DNA of 64,000 nt, from NCBI GenBank assembly GCA_030533315.1, contig JAUNJL010000005.1, forward strand, positions 1 to 64,000, in the 5' to 3' direction. The notes beneath the pieces were generated by a model. That model was not told where the DNA came from and searched no databases. It was given only the letters and a program-made list of their open reading frames with translations. A program made the translations under genes and the position numbers. Origin of the DNA: Eubacteriales bacterium (lineage in GTDB: Bacteria; Bacillota_A; Clostridia; Lachnospirales; Lachnospiraceae). Positions 8,630-17,645 of the stretch are shown here, one piece after another. The first letter of the stretch is position 1. Each line of letters begins with the position of its first letter.

Positions 8630-10087
8630 ATGTATGACGTTGTTGTGATCGGCGCCGGCGTGATCGGCTCATCGGTGGCAAGATACCTGAGCCGGTATCA
8701 CGCCCGGGTGTGTGTGGTGGAAAAGGAGGAGGATGTCTGCTGCGGGACATCGAAGGCGAACAGCGCCATCGTCCACGCAGGGTTTGACGCCAGGGAAAAT
8801 TCCCTGAAGGCCAGATATAACGTGGCGGGAAGCAAGATGATGCCGGCCCTTGCCAGGGAGCTGGATTTTCCTTACCGGCAGAACGGGAGCATCGTCCTCT
8901 GTCTGAGGGAGGAGGATCGCCCCAGGCTGGAGGCGCTCTATGAGAATGGAATCAAAAACGGGGTGGAGGGGCTTCGGATCATGGAGCGGGAGGAGCTGCG
9001 AAAAAAGGAGCCCCACGTTTCGGAGAAGGCCGTCTGCGCCCTGTGGGCGCCTACGGGAGGCATCGTCTGTCCCTTTCTTATGACCATCGCCATGGCCGAG
9101 AATGCTTATGCCAACGGCGTGGAATTTCGGTTCTGCACCCAGGTTTTGGGGATCCAAAAAGAGGAGGAAGGCTGGAGGCTGGAGACGGATGGGGGAAGCA
9201 TCCGCAGCGCCTGCGTGGTCAATGCGGCAGGCGTGTACAGCGACCGCTTCCACAATATGGTCAGCAGCCATAAGCTGCATATCACGCCCCGAAGGGGGGA
9301 TTATTTTCTCCTGGATAAAGAAACCTGCGGGTTTGTGGAAAGCACCATATTCCAGCTCCCGGGCCAGATGGGCAAGGGGGTCCTGGTGAGCCCCACGGTC
9401 CACGGGAACACCATCGTGGGACCCACCGCCTTTGACATTGAGGACAGGGAAGGAGTCAATACCACGGCGGAGGGTCTGGAGATGATTCGGGAGAAGGCCT
9501 CCGCCCTGGTGGAGGGCCTGCCCGTCCGCCAGGTGATCACCAGCTTTGCCGGACTCAGGGCCCATGAGGAGGGGCATGAGTTCCTTGTGGGGGAGGCGTC
9601 GGACGCACCTGGATTTTTTGACTGTGCCGGCATCGAGTCCCCAGGCCTGTCCTCCGCTCCGGCCATCGGACAGGCCGTGGCGGAAATGGTGAGGGAGAAG
9701 CTGTCCCTTTCGGAAAAGCTGGATTTCGTCCCCACCAGGAAGGGGATCCTGGATCCAGATACCCTGAGCAGGGAGGAGTACCAGGCCCTCATCCGCAGGG
9801 AGCCGGCTTACGGCCAGATCATCTGCCGGTGCGAGAGGGTCACGGAGGGAGAGATCATAGACGCCATCCGCCGTCCCCTGGGGGCGAAGAGCCTGGACGG
9901 GGTAAAGCGCCGGGTCCGGGCCGGGATGGGCCGCTGTCAGTCCGGCTTTTGCAGTCCCAGGGTCATGGAGATCCTGGCACGGGAGCTGCAGGTGGATATC
10001 CGGGAGATCACCAAGAGCGGCGGAGATTCTCGGATCATCGCAGGGGTCACGAAGGAGGTCTGCCAGGAAGGGACTTCCTGTCAGTGA
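8630..10087 (+). CDS. GlpA-type FAD-dependent dehydrogenase with BFD-like [2Fe-2S] domain
   Basis: This 485-residue flavoprotein is related to anaerobic glycerol-3-phosphate dehydrogenase GlpA and the DAO family of FAD oxidoreductases. The N-terminus has the dinucleotide-binding VVIGAGVIGSS motif. Near the C-terminus the pattern CRCE plus CQSGFC (about 400-445) supplies four Cys for a BFD-like [2Fe-2S] centre. It heads an operon with a second FAD protein and a DUF1667 protein, the gene order of clostridial Glp-like dehydrogenase complexes. No glycerol kinase or uptake gene is next to it, so the substrate is inferred. ATG 8630 has GAGG about 9 nt upstream. Confidence 0.85.
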   Translation: MYDVVVIGAGVIGSSVARYLSRYHARVCVVEKEEDVCCGTSKANSAIVHAGFDARENSLKARYNVAGSKMMPALARELDFPYRQNGSIVLCLREEDRPRLEALYENGIKNGVEGLRIMEREELRKKEPHVSEKAVCALWAPTGGIVCPFLMTIAMAENAYANGVEFRFCTQVLGIQKEEEGWRLETDGGSIRSACVVNAAGVYSDRFHNMVSSHKLHITPRRGDYFLLDKETCGFVESTIFQLPGQMGKGVLVSPTVHGNTIVGPTAFDIEDREGVNTTAEGLEMIREKASALVEGLPVRQVITSFAGLRAHEEGHEFLVGEASDAPGFFDCAGIESPGLSSAPAIGQAVAEMVREKLSLSEKLDFVPTRKGILDPDTLSREEYQALIRREPAYGQIICRCERVTEGEIIDAIRRPLGAKSLDGVKRRVRAGMGRCQSGFCSPRVMEILARELQVDIREITKSGGDSRIIAGVTKEVCQEGTSCQ

Positions 10088-10166
10088 ACTCGGGAAAAGG
10101 GCGGATGATGACGGTGATGTGGGCGCCTGTGCGGCCAGTGCGCCATGAAAGGGGAAAATATAAGAT

Positions 10167-11429
10167 ATGTTGAATTATGATATGGTGATCGTTGGAGGCG
10201 GGCCGGCGGGTCTGGCGGCTGCCGCCAGCGCCTATGACGCGGGGGCCCGCAGCATCCTGATTCTGGAGCGGGATCGGGAGCTGGGAGGGATCCTGAATCA
10301 ATGCATCCACAATGGCTTCGGCCTGCACACCTTCGGCCAGGAGCTGACCGGGCCGGAGTATGCGCAGCGGTTTATTGATATGGTACGGGAGCGGGGGATT
10401 GAATACAGGCTGGACACCATGGTCCTTAGTCTTAGCCCGGATAAGGTGGTCACCGCCGTGAACCGGAGGGACGGGCTTTTTGAGATCCAGGCAAAGGCCA
10501 TTGTCCTGGCCATGGGCTGCCGGGAGAGAAGCCGGGGAGCCCTGAACATTCCAGGCTTCCGTCCGGCGGGGATCTTTTCCGCAGGGACGGCCCAGCGCTT
10601 GGTGAACATGGAGGGCTTTCTGCCTGGACGGGAGGTGGTCATTCTGGGCTCCGGGGACATCGGCCTGATCATGGCCCGCCGTATGACTCTGGAGGGAGCC
10701 AAGGTCAAGGTGGTGGCAGAGCTGATGCCCTACTCCGGAGGACTGAAGCGGAACATCGTCCAGTGCTTGGACGATTTTGGCATTCCTCTGAAGCTGAGCC
10801 ACACGGTGGTGGACATCCAGGGAAAGGAGAGGGTCACCGGAGTGACCATCGCACAGGTGGACGACCGGGGACGTCCCATGGCCGGAACGGAGGAGCATTA
10901 TGACTGTGACACCCTGCTTTTGTCCTGCGGCCTGATCCCGGAGAACGAGCTTTCCCGGGAGATGGGAGCCAGAATCAGCCCCGTGACAAACGGTCCCGTG
11001 GTGGATGAGAGCCTGGAGACCTCCATTCCCGGGGTGTTCGCCGCGGGGAACGTGCTCCACGTCCACGACCTGGTGGACTTTGTCTCCCAGGAGGCGGCCA
11101 GGGCGGGACGGGCCGCTGCCGCCTACGTCCGGGGGGAGGGGGCGAGAGAGGAAAGCCCCATCCAGATCGCCTTTGAGGGAGGCCCCCGGTACACGGTTCC
11201 CACCTTCATCTCCCCCTCCAGGGTGGGGGAGGAGGCCACGGTACGCTTCCGTGTGGGGAGCGTCATGAAGGACCGGTATATCAATGTTTATTTTGACGAT
11301 CAGCGGGTGATCCACCGGAAGCGCCCCGTGATGGCGCCCGGTGAGATGGAAGAGGTGAGACTGAAAAGGTCCATGTTTGAAAACCATCCCGGCCTTTCCG
11401 GCATCACCATCAGGGTTGAGGAGGCATAG
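10167..11429 (+). CDS. FAD/NAD(P)-dependent oxidoreductase, Glp-complex partner
   Basis: This 420-residue pyridine nucleotide-disulfide-type flavoprotein has an N-terminal FAD site (VIVGGGPAGLAAA) and a second nucleotide-binding site in the middle (VVILGSGDIGLIMARR). The ATG-like late FAD motif is GVFAAGNVLHVHD. In this operon type it is expected to pass electrons between the GlpA-like dehydrogenase and NAD(P) or another carrier. A 79-nt gap separates it from the upstream gene, with GGGGAA upstream of ATG 10167. Only two bases separate its stop from the next start. Confidence 0.85.
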   Translation: MLNYDMVIVGGGPAGLAAAASAYDAGARSILILERDRELGGILNQCIHNGFGLHTFGQELTGPEYAQRFIDMVRERGIEYRLDTMVLSLSPDKVVTAVNRRDGLFEIQAKAIVLAMGCRERSRGALNIPGFRPAGIFSAGTAQRLVNMEGFLPGREVVILGSGDIGLIMARRMTLEGAKVKVVAELMPYSGGLKRNIVQCLDDFGIPLKLSHTVVDIQGKERVTGVTIAQVDDRGRPMAGTEEHYDCDTLLLSCGLIPENELSREMGARISPVTNGPVVDESLETSIPGVFAAGNVLHVHDLVDFVSQEAARAGRAAAAYVRGEGAREESPIQIAFEGGPRYTVPTFISPSRVGEEATVRFRVGSVMKDRYINVYFDDQRVIHRKRPVMAPGEMEEVRLKRSMFENHPGLSGITIRVEEA

Positions 11430-11431
11430 AT

Positions 11432-11794
11432 ATGGAAATAAAAAATCTGACCTGTATCGGCTGTCCCATGGGCTGCTCCCTGAAGGTGACCATGGGGCTG
11501 GAGAACATTTTCGTGGAAGGAAACATCTGTCCCCGGGGGGACGCCTACGCCCGGAAGGAGGTGACCAATCCGACCAGGGTGGTCACCTCCACCGTCCGGG
11601 TGACGGGGAGCCGCACCGGAGCGGCGGCAGTCCCCTGTAAGACTGCGGGAGACATCCCCAAGGACAGGATCTTTGCGGTGATGGAGGACATTGCCGGGGT
11701 GTCGGTTTTGGCTCCCGTCCATATAGGAGAGGTGGTCAAGGCCAACGTGGCCGGCACCGGGGTGGACATGATAGCCACCAAGGAAATTGTATAA
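11432..11794 (+). CDS. DUF1667 iron-sulfur-type small subunit
   Basis: This 120-residue protein has a Cys-rich N-terminus (CIGCPMGC near residues 7-14, then CPRG near 33) like DUF1667 proteins. These accompany Glp-like flavoenzymes and resemble the Fe-S end of molybdopterin oxidoreductases. It is probably an electron-transfer subunit of the complex encoded by the two upstream genes. It starts two bases after the previous stop, suggesting translational coupling. No clear terminator was seen before the next promoter at 11828. Confidence 0.8.
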   Translation: MEIKNLTCIGCPMGCSLKVTMGLENIFVEGNICPRGDAYARKEVTNPTRVVTSTVRVTGSRTGAAAVPCKTAGDIPKDRIFAVMEDIAGVSVLAPVHIGEVVKANVAGTGVDMIATKEIV

Positions 11795-11827
11795 AGCTTG
11801 TATATAGAAGAATCTTTATGAAACATA

Positions 11828-11857
11828 TTGACTATTTGTATGGGGGGGGGGTATTAT
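11828..11857 (+). promoter_or_regulatory. Sigma-A promoter with G10 tract in its spacer (gene at 12020)
   Basis: TTGACT (11828-11833) and TATTAT (11852-11857) are separated by 18 nt. Bases 11842-11851 are ten G that abut the -10. The geometry matches the promoter at 4258. Confidence 0.75.
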
Positions 11858-11902
11858 TAAATGAGCATTTAAAATGGGATATGATCGCTACGGATTTCAG
11901 AC

Positions 11903-11969
11903 AGACCGGGTTGGGAACCATGCATCCATCCGGTCTATGGTTCTTTGGGGGGAGGCTACCATAGACCGG
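11903..11969 (+). promoter_or_regulatory. Leader RNA with two mutually exclusive hairpins
   Basis: Segment A, AGACCGG (11903-11909), can pair with the first part of segment B, CCGGTCTATGG (11930-11940). Segment B can instead pair over 11 bp with segment C, CCATAGACCGG (11959-11969). A:B and B:C cannot form together, which is the layout of an attenuator or riboswitch expression platform. No T run follows segment C, so any control would more likely act on translation or RNA stability. No known aptamer core was recognised. Confidence 0.5.
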
Positions 11970-12019
11970 CACGGCGGTACCGGGGAAGATAGCGTTTGGA
12001 GGGACATGGGGAGGAAGGT

Positions 12020-14638
12020 ATGGAAAAGCTACTAAAGGATGAGTTTGGACTAGATAAAAAGCTGAGGCTTCGGCTGGGCGTGGGATTGGCAGTATTTTTG
12101 GGTGCGACGGTCCTGGCCTGCTTTGGCTTGTATTTCAGTACGAGATCGGTGATCGTGAAGCAGGTGACCAGCAACGTGGCCAACGTCAGTCAGCTGAATG
12201 AGGATTCCATCTCCAGGGCCATTGTGAATCGAAAGGTCCTGATGAGGGCGATCGCCGACCGGGTGGTGGAGAGGAATATTGAGGACGTGGATGCGATCCT
12301 TCGGGAGCTGGTGGCCTATGCAGGCTCTTATGGCTTCAGCAACATGGGAATCCTGGACGAAAAGGACCGGCTTTATACGACGGACAGCAAGGTGTTGGAC
12401 GCATCGGATTTGACCTTTATTGATGAGGTGCGGTCGGACGATTTTTATATTTCCGAGAGCTACCAGCCCCTGGACGGCGGCAAGTACATGGTAAACATTT
12501 TTTCCTATCCTCTGTACCTGAAAAGCGGGAAGAGGTACCATATTTTGGCCACCTATTATTCCAGGAATCTGACGGAGCGGATGAACACCACCTCCCTCAG
12601 GGGAACGGGCTACACATTCATCATGAACAGCCAGGGGAAGGTGGTGATCTTTCCGCAGGATTATGAGGATGAGACCTACAATGACCTGATGAATTTCCTG
12701 GACGACGGTCCAGAGATCATCCCCCAGGAAAGCGGGGATGGCTATTTCCAATACAAAGGGGAGCGCTATTATGCGCACTTTGAAAAATTGGAGGTCAACG
12801 ACTGGTACCTGATGACCTGCGCCAGAAGGGCGGACGCCTTTGCAGGCCTGCATGTGATCATTCGAAACGGCACGGTGGCCATCGTTTTGATGTGGTTCTT
12901 CATCCTTTTGGGTATCATTATCATGTTCGGCACCATTTTCCGTACCAACAGGGAGCGGCGAAACTTTGCCTTTTATGACGGCCTGCTGGGTATCGGCAAT
13001 GGAAACGCTTTGGCCGTGACCTTCAAAAAGCTGTCCCCCAAGATCCGGAAGGATATGTATCTGGTGATCTTTGACATTGACCGGTTCAAGGAGTTCAACT
13101 ATATCTACGGGGAGGAGGCGGGAGACCGGCTCTTGCAGTATATTGTCCAGGTGTTCCGGGAGGATTTTCCCGAGATTTATCTGTTTCGCTATTTTTCGGA
13201 CTATTTTATCACCCTGGACAGGTGCCAGGATCAGAAGGTCTTTGAGGGAAAGATCGAACGGCTCATGGAAAGGTTCAAGGGGGACATCGACCGGGGGGAG
13301 GTGCAGCCCTTCGACGTCTCCATGGGCATCCGAAAGATCCAGGAGGGGGAGCCCCTGCAGAGGATCCTCAGCGATGCGCTGATCGCAAGAGGGGTCGTCA
13401 AGGGCAACCATATCCGGCATTATGCCTTCTATGACGATGAGATACGCCATAAGCGGGTCCGGTACATGGAGATGGAGACCAGCTTTCCCACGGCCCTGCA
13501 AAACAATGAGTTTCGGGTGTATTACCAGCCCAAGTACAATATGATCACCGGCGAGATCATAGGTGCGGAGGCTCTGGCCAGGTGGGTAAAGGACGACGGG
13601 ACGGTGATCAGCCCCGGGGAGTTCATCCCCTGCTTCGAGCAGAGCCGCCAGGTCATTCTGCTGGATGAGACCATTTTAAGGGGCGTGTGCCGCCAGATGC
13701 GGGAGATGCAGTCTGAGGGCATCCATGTGAAGCCGGTGTCGGTGAACCTTTCCCGGGTTCACCTGCGCCACCCGGACATTCTGTCCAAGATCGAATCCAT
13801 CGTGAAGGAATCAGGGATCGATCCTACTTTGCTGTCCTTTGAGATCACGGAGAGCGCCCTCTACGAGGACAGCATTCCCCTAAAGACGATCGTGACCTAC
13901 ATCCACTCCCTGGGGTGCCAGGTGGATATGGACGACTACGGCGTGGGAGTCTCAGGGCCAAACGCCCTGGCCTCCAACAGCTTTGACACGGTGAAGCTGG
14001 ACAAGTCCTTTGTGGATGGCCTGGGGAATGCCAGGATCGAGGACGTGATCCGCTCCACCGCCGCCATGGCCAAGAAGTGGGACATGAAGGTGATCGCCGA
14101 GGGCGTGGAGAATCCGGTGCAGATACGCAGCCTGGTGGGCCTTGGCTGTGTTCTGGGGCAGGGCTTTTATTATTCCAGGCCGATGCCTGAGGAGGCCTAC
14201 CGGACGCTTTTGAGGACGGCGCCCAGGGTTTCCGGCATGGGACTGGAGATTTCGGGCAATGCCAGGTACTTTTCCAGGAGTGTCTGCCGCCTTCTGGACA
14301 GCAACCGGCTGCCCACCTACATCGTGGATCCGGAGCGGTTCATCGTCAGATACTGCAACGAGGCCATGTGCAAGGCCCTGGGCACGGATCCCACGGGAGG
14401 GCTGTGCTACCGCAGAATGCGGGGCCTGAGCCAGCCCTGCCAAGAATGCTCCGCCATGAGGCTCTACCGGGACGGAGACGATTCCCCCAAAGAGTTTCTC
14501 AGTATGCAGGGCATCTGGGTCATGCTCTATACCTCCTTCGTCCACTGGCAGGGCCGCAGCTCCATCCAGATCACCTGCGTGGACATCTCAAAGCAAAAAG
14601 CCCTGGAAGAACAGCTGCGCCAGCTTCCCCAAAAATAA
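12020..14638 (+). CDS. Membrane-bound c-di-GMP phosphodiesterase with C-terminal Cys-PAS domain
   Basis: This 872-residue paralogue of the 4432 and 19177 products has a membrane segment near 18-40, a Cache-like external domain, a second membrane segment near 290-312, a degenerate GGDEF (FSDYF) and a full EAL domain. The EAL domain has EAL at about 517, SVNLSR, FEITE, MDDYG, VKLDK, AEGVE and QGFYYSRP. It differs by a C-terminal PAS-like domain of about 110 residues with the Cys pattern YCN, CYR and PCQEC. The same domain opens the two cyclases at 15090 and 21750. ATG 12020 follows GGGGAGGAAGG. It lies upstream of a cyclase, forming a PDE-DGC pair. Confidence 0.9.
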   Translation: MEKLLKDEFGLDKKLRLRLGVGLAVFLGATVLACFGLYFSTRSVIVKQVTSNVANVSQLNEDSISRAIVNRKVLMRAIADRVVERNIEDVDAILRELVAYAGSYGFSNMGILDEKDRLYTTDSKVLDASDLTFIDEVRSDDFYISESYQPLDGGKYMVNIFSYPLYLKSGKRYHILATYYSRNLTERMNTTSLRGTGYTFIMNSQGKVVIFPQDYEDETYNDLMNFLDDGPEIIPQESGDGYFQYKGERYYAHFEKLEVNDWYLMTCARRADAFAGLHVIIRNGTVAIVLMWFFILLGIIIMFGTIFRTNRERRNFAFYDGLLGIGNGNALAVTFKKLSPKIRKDMYLVIFDIDRFKEFNYIYGEEAGDRLLQYIVQVFREDFPEIYLFRYFSDYFITLDRCQDQKVFEGKIERLMERFKGDIDRGEVQPFDVSMGIRKIQEGEPLQRILSDALIARGVVKGNHIRHYAFYDDEIRHKRVRYMEMETSFPTALQNNEFRVYYQPKYNMITGEIIGAEALARWVKDDGTVISPGEFIPCFEQSRQVILLDETILRGVCRQMREMQSEGIHVKPVSVNLSRVHLRHPDILSKIESIVKESGIDPTLLSFEITESALYEDSIPLKTIVTYIHSLGCQVDMDDYGVGVSGPNALASNSFDTVKLDKSFVDGLGNARIEDVIRSTAAMAKKWDMKVIAEGVENPVQIRSLVGLGCVLGQGFYYSRPMPEEAYRTLLRTAPRVSGMGLEISGNARYFSRSVCRLLDSNRLPTYIVDPERFIVRYCNEAMCKALGTDPTGGLCYRRMRGLSQPCQECSAMRLYRDGDDSPKEFLSMQGIWVMLYTSFVHWQGRSSIQITCVDISKQKALEEQLRQLPQK

Positions 14639-14640
14639 CA

Positions 14641-14672
14641 CGCCCCACACCCTGTGGGGCGTACACTTTTTT
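14641..14672 (+). terminator. Intrinsic terminator after the 12020 gene
   Basis: CGCCCCACA (14641-14649) pairs perfectly with TGTGGGGCG (14653-14661). Six T follow after a 5-nt spacer. Confidence 0.8.
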
Positions 14673-14722
14673 CAGAGCAAAATCCTCCCAGCCTCATAAG
14701 GCTCCTTCCCCCAAAAAACCAG

Positions 14723-14751
14723 TTGACTTTACCTTCCCCATCTGTTATCTT
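14723..14751 (+). promoter_or_regulatory. Promoter upstream of the 15090 cyclase
   Basis: TTGACT (14723-14728) and TATCTT (14746-14751) are 17 nt apart. It lies about 340 nt before the gene and is followed within 50 nt by a terminator-like hairpin. It may drive a regulated leader or a small RNA. Confidence 0.45.
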
Positions 14752-14796
14752 TGGATTAAAGAAAAACACAACAGAACAACAGACAGATCGATCCTA

Positions 14797-14832
14797 GGCA
14801 TAACTGTAAAAACCTGCAGCTATGCCTTTTTT
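14797..14832 (+). terminator. Leader terminator / possible 3' end of a small RNA
   Basis: GGCATA-A-CTG (14797-14806) pairs with CAG-C-TATGCC (14817-14826), and six T follow immediately. It sits between the promoter at 14723 and the cyclase at 15090, so a full-length mRNA would have to read through it. Confidence 0.55.
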
Positions 14833-15089
14833 CGTGAAGCAAAGCTCCACATCCCGCTTCACGCCAGCTCTGTTCCCGCACCGTCTTAGGGGCCTGCGGG
14901 TACGGAGCCCCCATTTTCACTGATGGAAGCGCCCCCCTGCCCTTCCTGCCCTGTTCGGGGCCCGGGGAAGGGAGATGCCTGCACCAGTTCTGCCCCCGAA
15001 AAAAGCCGGGGGGGGGTAATCGCCCAGCTGTCTGGGCGATTGCGTAAAGGACACCTTGAGGCAGGAGCCCAATGAGAGGAGGGTGCAGT
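14833..15089 (+). other. Structured, gene-free leader before the 15090 cyclase
   Basis: This stretch has no convincing reading frame. CGTGAAGC (14833-14840) pairs with GCTTCACG (14856-14863). A G9 run (15008-15016) is followed at once by a perfect 10-bp hairpin, AATCGCCCAG (15018-15027) with CTGGGCGATT (15032-15041). A C5 run just before (14993-14997) could pair with the G run. The G9 run has no -35 at a workable distance, so it is read as a leader element rather than a promoter spacer. Confidence 0.45.
15008..15016 (+). repeat. G9 homopolymer in the leader of the 15090 cyclase
   Basis: Nine consecutive G lie about 75 nt before the start codon, next to a strong hairpin. Runs of this length are prone to slipped-strand length change. 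The effect here would be on RNA folding. Confidence 0.7.
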
Positions 15090-17603
15090 ATGGAAAACAG
15101 CATGAAAAAGATCACAAAGAAAGAGTATGGTTCCGGCAAGGCGCTGGCAGCAGGAGTCGGAGCGGTTTCCTTTTTGGCGGGCTCCGCAGTCTACGGAAGC
15201 TTCGGTGTCAGGGGAAGCCTGTGGACGCTGGGGGCGGCCGCCCTTCTTGGGGCCGTTTATGCGGCATATCACCGCCGGAAACACCCCTGCCAGGTCCCGT
15301 CGGATGAGAAAGCCCAAAAGGAATGCCCGGAGGCAGCTCAGGGGGCCGTTCAGGCGGTTTTTGATGGGCAGGAGGCGTCCCGGGAGGCTGTTCAGATGGC
15401 TCCTGATGGGCAGGAGGCGTCCCGGAAAGCGGCTCCGGAGGCCTGTGAGCTTCAGGATGAGGCCCTGGAGGCAGCCGCCCCCTACGGCGACTGTTTTTCC
15501 CAGGACTTTCGCACCGCACTGGATTCCACGGAGATCCCCATCTACATCATCGATCCCGTAAGCTTTGAGATGCTTTACTGCAATGAGACACTGCGCCGGT
15601 ACATGGGCCGGGCGCCTTTGGGGCAGATCTGCTACCAGGTGTTCCAGGGCAGAGGTGAGCCCTGCGTGGGCTGCCCCGTGGTGAAGCTTTTGCGGGAGGG
15701 CGTCAATGAGTCGGTGGAGTACAGGCGTCCAGGCGGCATCTGGGTGCTGGTGAAGGTTTCGCCTCTGGACTGGCGGGGAAGGCAGCTTTACAAGGTGACC
15801 TGCACGGACATTACCGACCAGAAACGGCTGGAGGAGGAGCTGCGTCTTTACAACAAGGAGTACAGTGCGGTGGTGTACCAGAGCACCTCGGGCATCCTGC
15901 GGTACGACATTGGAACGGGGGAGGCCTCCGTCAACGTGGACAAGAGCCTGTGCCGTATTGCGGAGTATACGGTTTCGGATTATGTGAACGCGGCCTGCAA
16001 AAGCGGCCTTCTGGACGAGGAAGGAATCCAGGTGGTGAGGACCATGTTCCAGGATATTCACAGCAGCCTTCCCAGCCGGGGCTATGACGTGCATCTGACC
16101 CTTCCCGGAGGAGAGATGCGCTGGTACCATCTGGATTACACCCTTTTGGAGGATCGGGAGGGAAAGCCCTACCGGGCGGTGGTTTCCTTTTACAATAACA
16201 CGGAGAAGCGGGAGAAGGAGCTGGCCTACCAGCGGTGGAATGCCAGGCTGAATGCCCTGATGAACGATTATACCGCCTACATGGAGGTGAACCTTAGCCA
16301 GGATCTCATAGAGGCCGAGGGCCGGTATGGCTCCTGGGCGGAGGAGTCCGGCGGGCGCCCCTACAGCAAATCTCTGGAAAGTATGGCCCGCAAGGGGATC
16401 TTCGAGGAGGATCAGTCCAGCTTTCGGAAGTTTTTCCATCGGGAGCGGCTGCTGGGCCAGTTCCTTGCCGGGAAGCGGGAGGGCGTGCTGGAGTACCGCA
16501 CCTTGATGGAAGGTTCCCTCCAGTGGTATAAGGCGGAGATCCAGATGGTGAGCGATCCCTCCAGCGGAGATGTGATGGCGTCCATGATGATCAGCAACGT
16601 GGATGAGGACATGAGGGAGCGGGAGCATCTGAGGAACGAGGCGGAGCGGGACGCCATGACCAGGCTTTACAACCACGCCGTGGCCGAGACGCTGATCCGC
16701 CAGGTGATGGAGCTGAGTACCGGGGAGCGCTGCTGCTTCCTGATCATCGACCTGGACGATCTGCGGGATATCAACAACACCCTGGGCCACCCCGAGGGGG
16801 ACCGGGCCCTGAAGGCCATTGCGGATTCCATGAAGGCCCAGTTCCGAAAGAGCGACATCATGGGCCGTATCGGCGGGGATGAGTTTGTGCTTCTTCTGCG
16901 GAACGCCCCCGAGATCGACCGGCTGCGGAGCTCCCTGTCCGCCTTTATGAAGCGTCTGAATGAGATTCGGATCGGCCCCTTGAACGACTGGCCGGTACAT
17001 GCCAGCGTGGGAGGGACCATGGGAACGGCGGGGGTGGACGATTTTGAAACCATGTACCACCAGGCGGATCTGGCCTTGTATTACACCAAGGCCACGGGGA
17101 AGAACGCTTTCCATATGTACGTGCCGGAGATGGAAAAACGAAATTTCAGCTACCAGCCCCGTCCTGCCTCCGGCCTGGCCAGCCTGGAGTCCTTTGACCC
17201 GGGGGAGATGAAACGGCTGCTTACGGCCGTGTCCACCTACTGTCCCATGGTGATCTCCGCCAACCTGACAAAAAATACCTATCACATCATGGAGCATCTG
17301 GACCACGCATCCCATCGGGCCAGGGATGAGGGAAATTACGATCAGCTGGTGCGGGAGGAATGCAAGTTGGTTCATCCGGAGGACCGGCAGGGGTTTTTGG
17401 AGTGCTTCACAAGGGAAAGCCTTCTGCGGGCCTATGACTCCGGCAAGGGGATCGTTCATTATATGAACCGTCAGGCGGGGAAGAACGGTATATACCGGAG
17501 GATGAAGACCGCAGTGATCTTTATGGAGGATGAAAAAACGGGGGACGTCTGCGACATTTCCTTTACCCACGTGATCCTTGCGGAGGAGGACGAGGAAAAA
17601 TGA
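15090..17603 (+). CDS. Membrane-anchored PAS-GGDEF diguanylate cyclase
   Basis: This 837-residue protein should make c-di-GMP. Two hydrophobic segments (about 18-60) are followed by an acidic, repeat-bearing linker (about 75-125). Next come a Cys-PAS domain (YCN, CYQ, PCVGC), further PAS-like regions and a GGDEF domain. The active motif GGDEF is at 595-599, with an RKSD inhibitory site five residues before it. A C-terminal PAS-like domain of about 150 residues closes the protein, and no EAL is present. ATG 15090 has GGAGGG 8-13 nt upstream, and an in-frame ATG at 15072 is possible. It is closely similar to the 21750 product. The linker encodes a direct repeat (DGQEASR twice, 36 bp apart). Confidence 0.9.
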   Translation: MENSMKKITKKEYGSGKALAAGVGAVSFLAGSAVYGSFGVRGSLWTLGAAALLGAVYAAYHRRKHPCQVPSDEKAQKECPEAAQGAVQAVFDGQEASREAVQMAPDGQEASRKAAPEACELQDEALEAAAPYGDCFSQDFRTALDSTEIPIYIIDPVSFEMLYCNETLRRYMGRAPLGQICYQVFQGRGEPCVGCPVVKLLREGVNESVEYRRPGGIWVLVKVSPLDWRGRQLYKVTCTDITDQKRLEEELRLYNKEYSAVVYQSTSGILRYDIGTGEASVNVDKSLCRIAEYTVSDYVNAACKSGLLDEEGIQVVRTMFQDIHSSLPSRGYDVHLTLPGGEMRWYHLDYTLLEDREGKPYRAVVSFYNNTEKREKELAYQRWNARLNALMNDYTAYMEVNLSQDLIEAEGRYGSWAEESGGRPYSKSLESMARKGIFEEDQSSFRKFFHRERLLGQFLAGKREGVLEYRTLMEGSLQWYKAEIQMVSDPSSGDVMASMMISNVDEDMREREHLRNEAERDAMTRLYNHAVAETLIRQVMELSTGERCCFLIIDLDDLRDINNTLGHPEGDRALKAIADSMKAQFRKSDIMGRIGGDEFVLLLRNAPEIDRLRSSLSAFMKRLNEIRIGPLNDWPVHASVGGTMGTAGVDDFETMYHQADLALYYTKATGKNAFHMYVPEMEKRNFSYQPRPASGLASLESFDPGEMKRLLTAVSTYCPMVISANLTKNTYHIMEHLDHASHRARDEGNYDQLVREECKLVHPEDRQGFLECFTRESLLRAYDSGKGIVHYMNRQAGKNGIYRRMKTAVIFMEDEKTGDVCDISFTHVILAEEDEEK

Positions 17604-17615
17604 GAAGGAAAGCAG

Positions 17616-17645
17616 GTGGCAAAGGGCGAGGAACTGTGCTATACT
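17616..17645 (+). promoter_or_regulatory. Weak promoter candidate for apbE
   Basis: GTGGCA (17616-17621) and TATACT (17640-17645) are 18 nt apart. It lies 150 nt before apbE. The GC-rich inverted repeat that follows (GGCCGGAA with TTCTCCGGCC) has no T run. Confidence 0.4.

Noticed and set aside
15008..15016. G9 run as a fifth phase-variable promoter spacer
   Set aside because: The next TAATCG could pass for a weak -10, but bases 17-19 nt upstream read about TGCCCCCGAA, with no -35. It is kept only as a leader tract.
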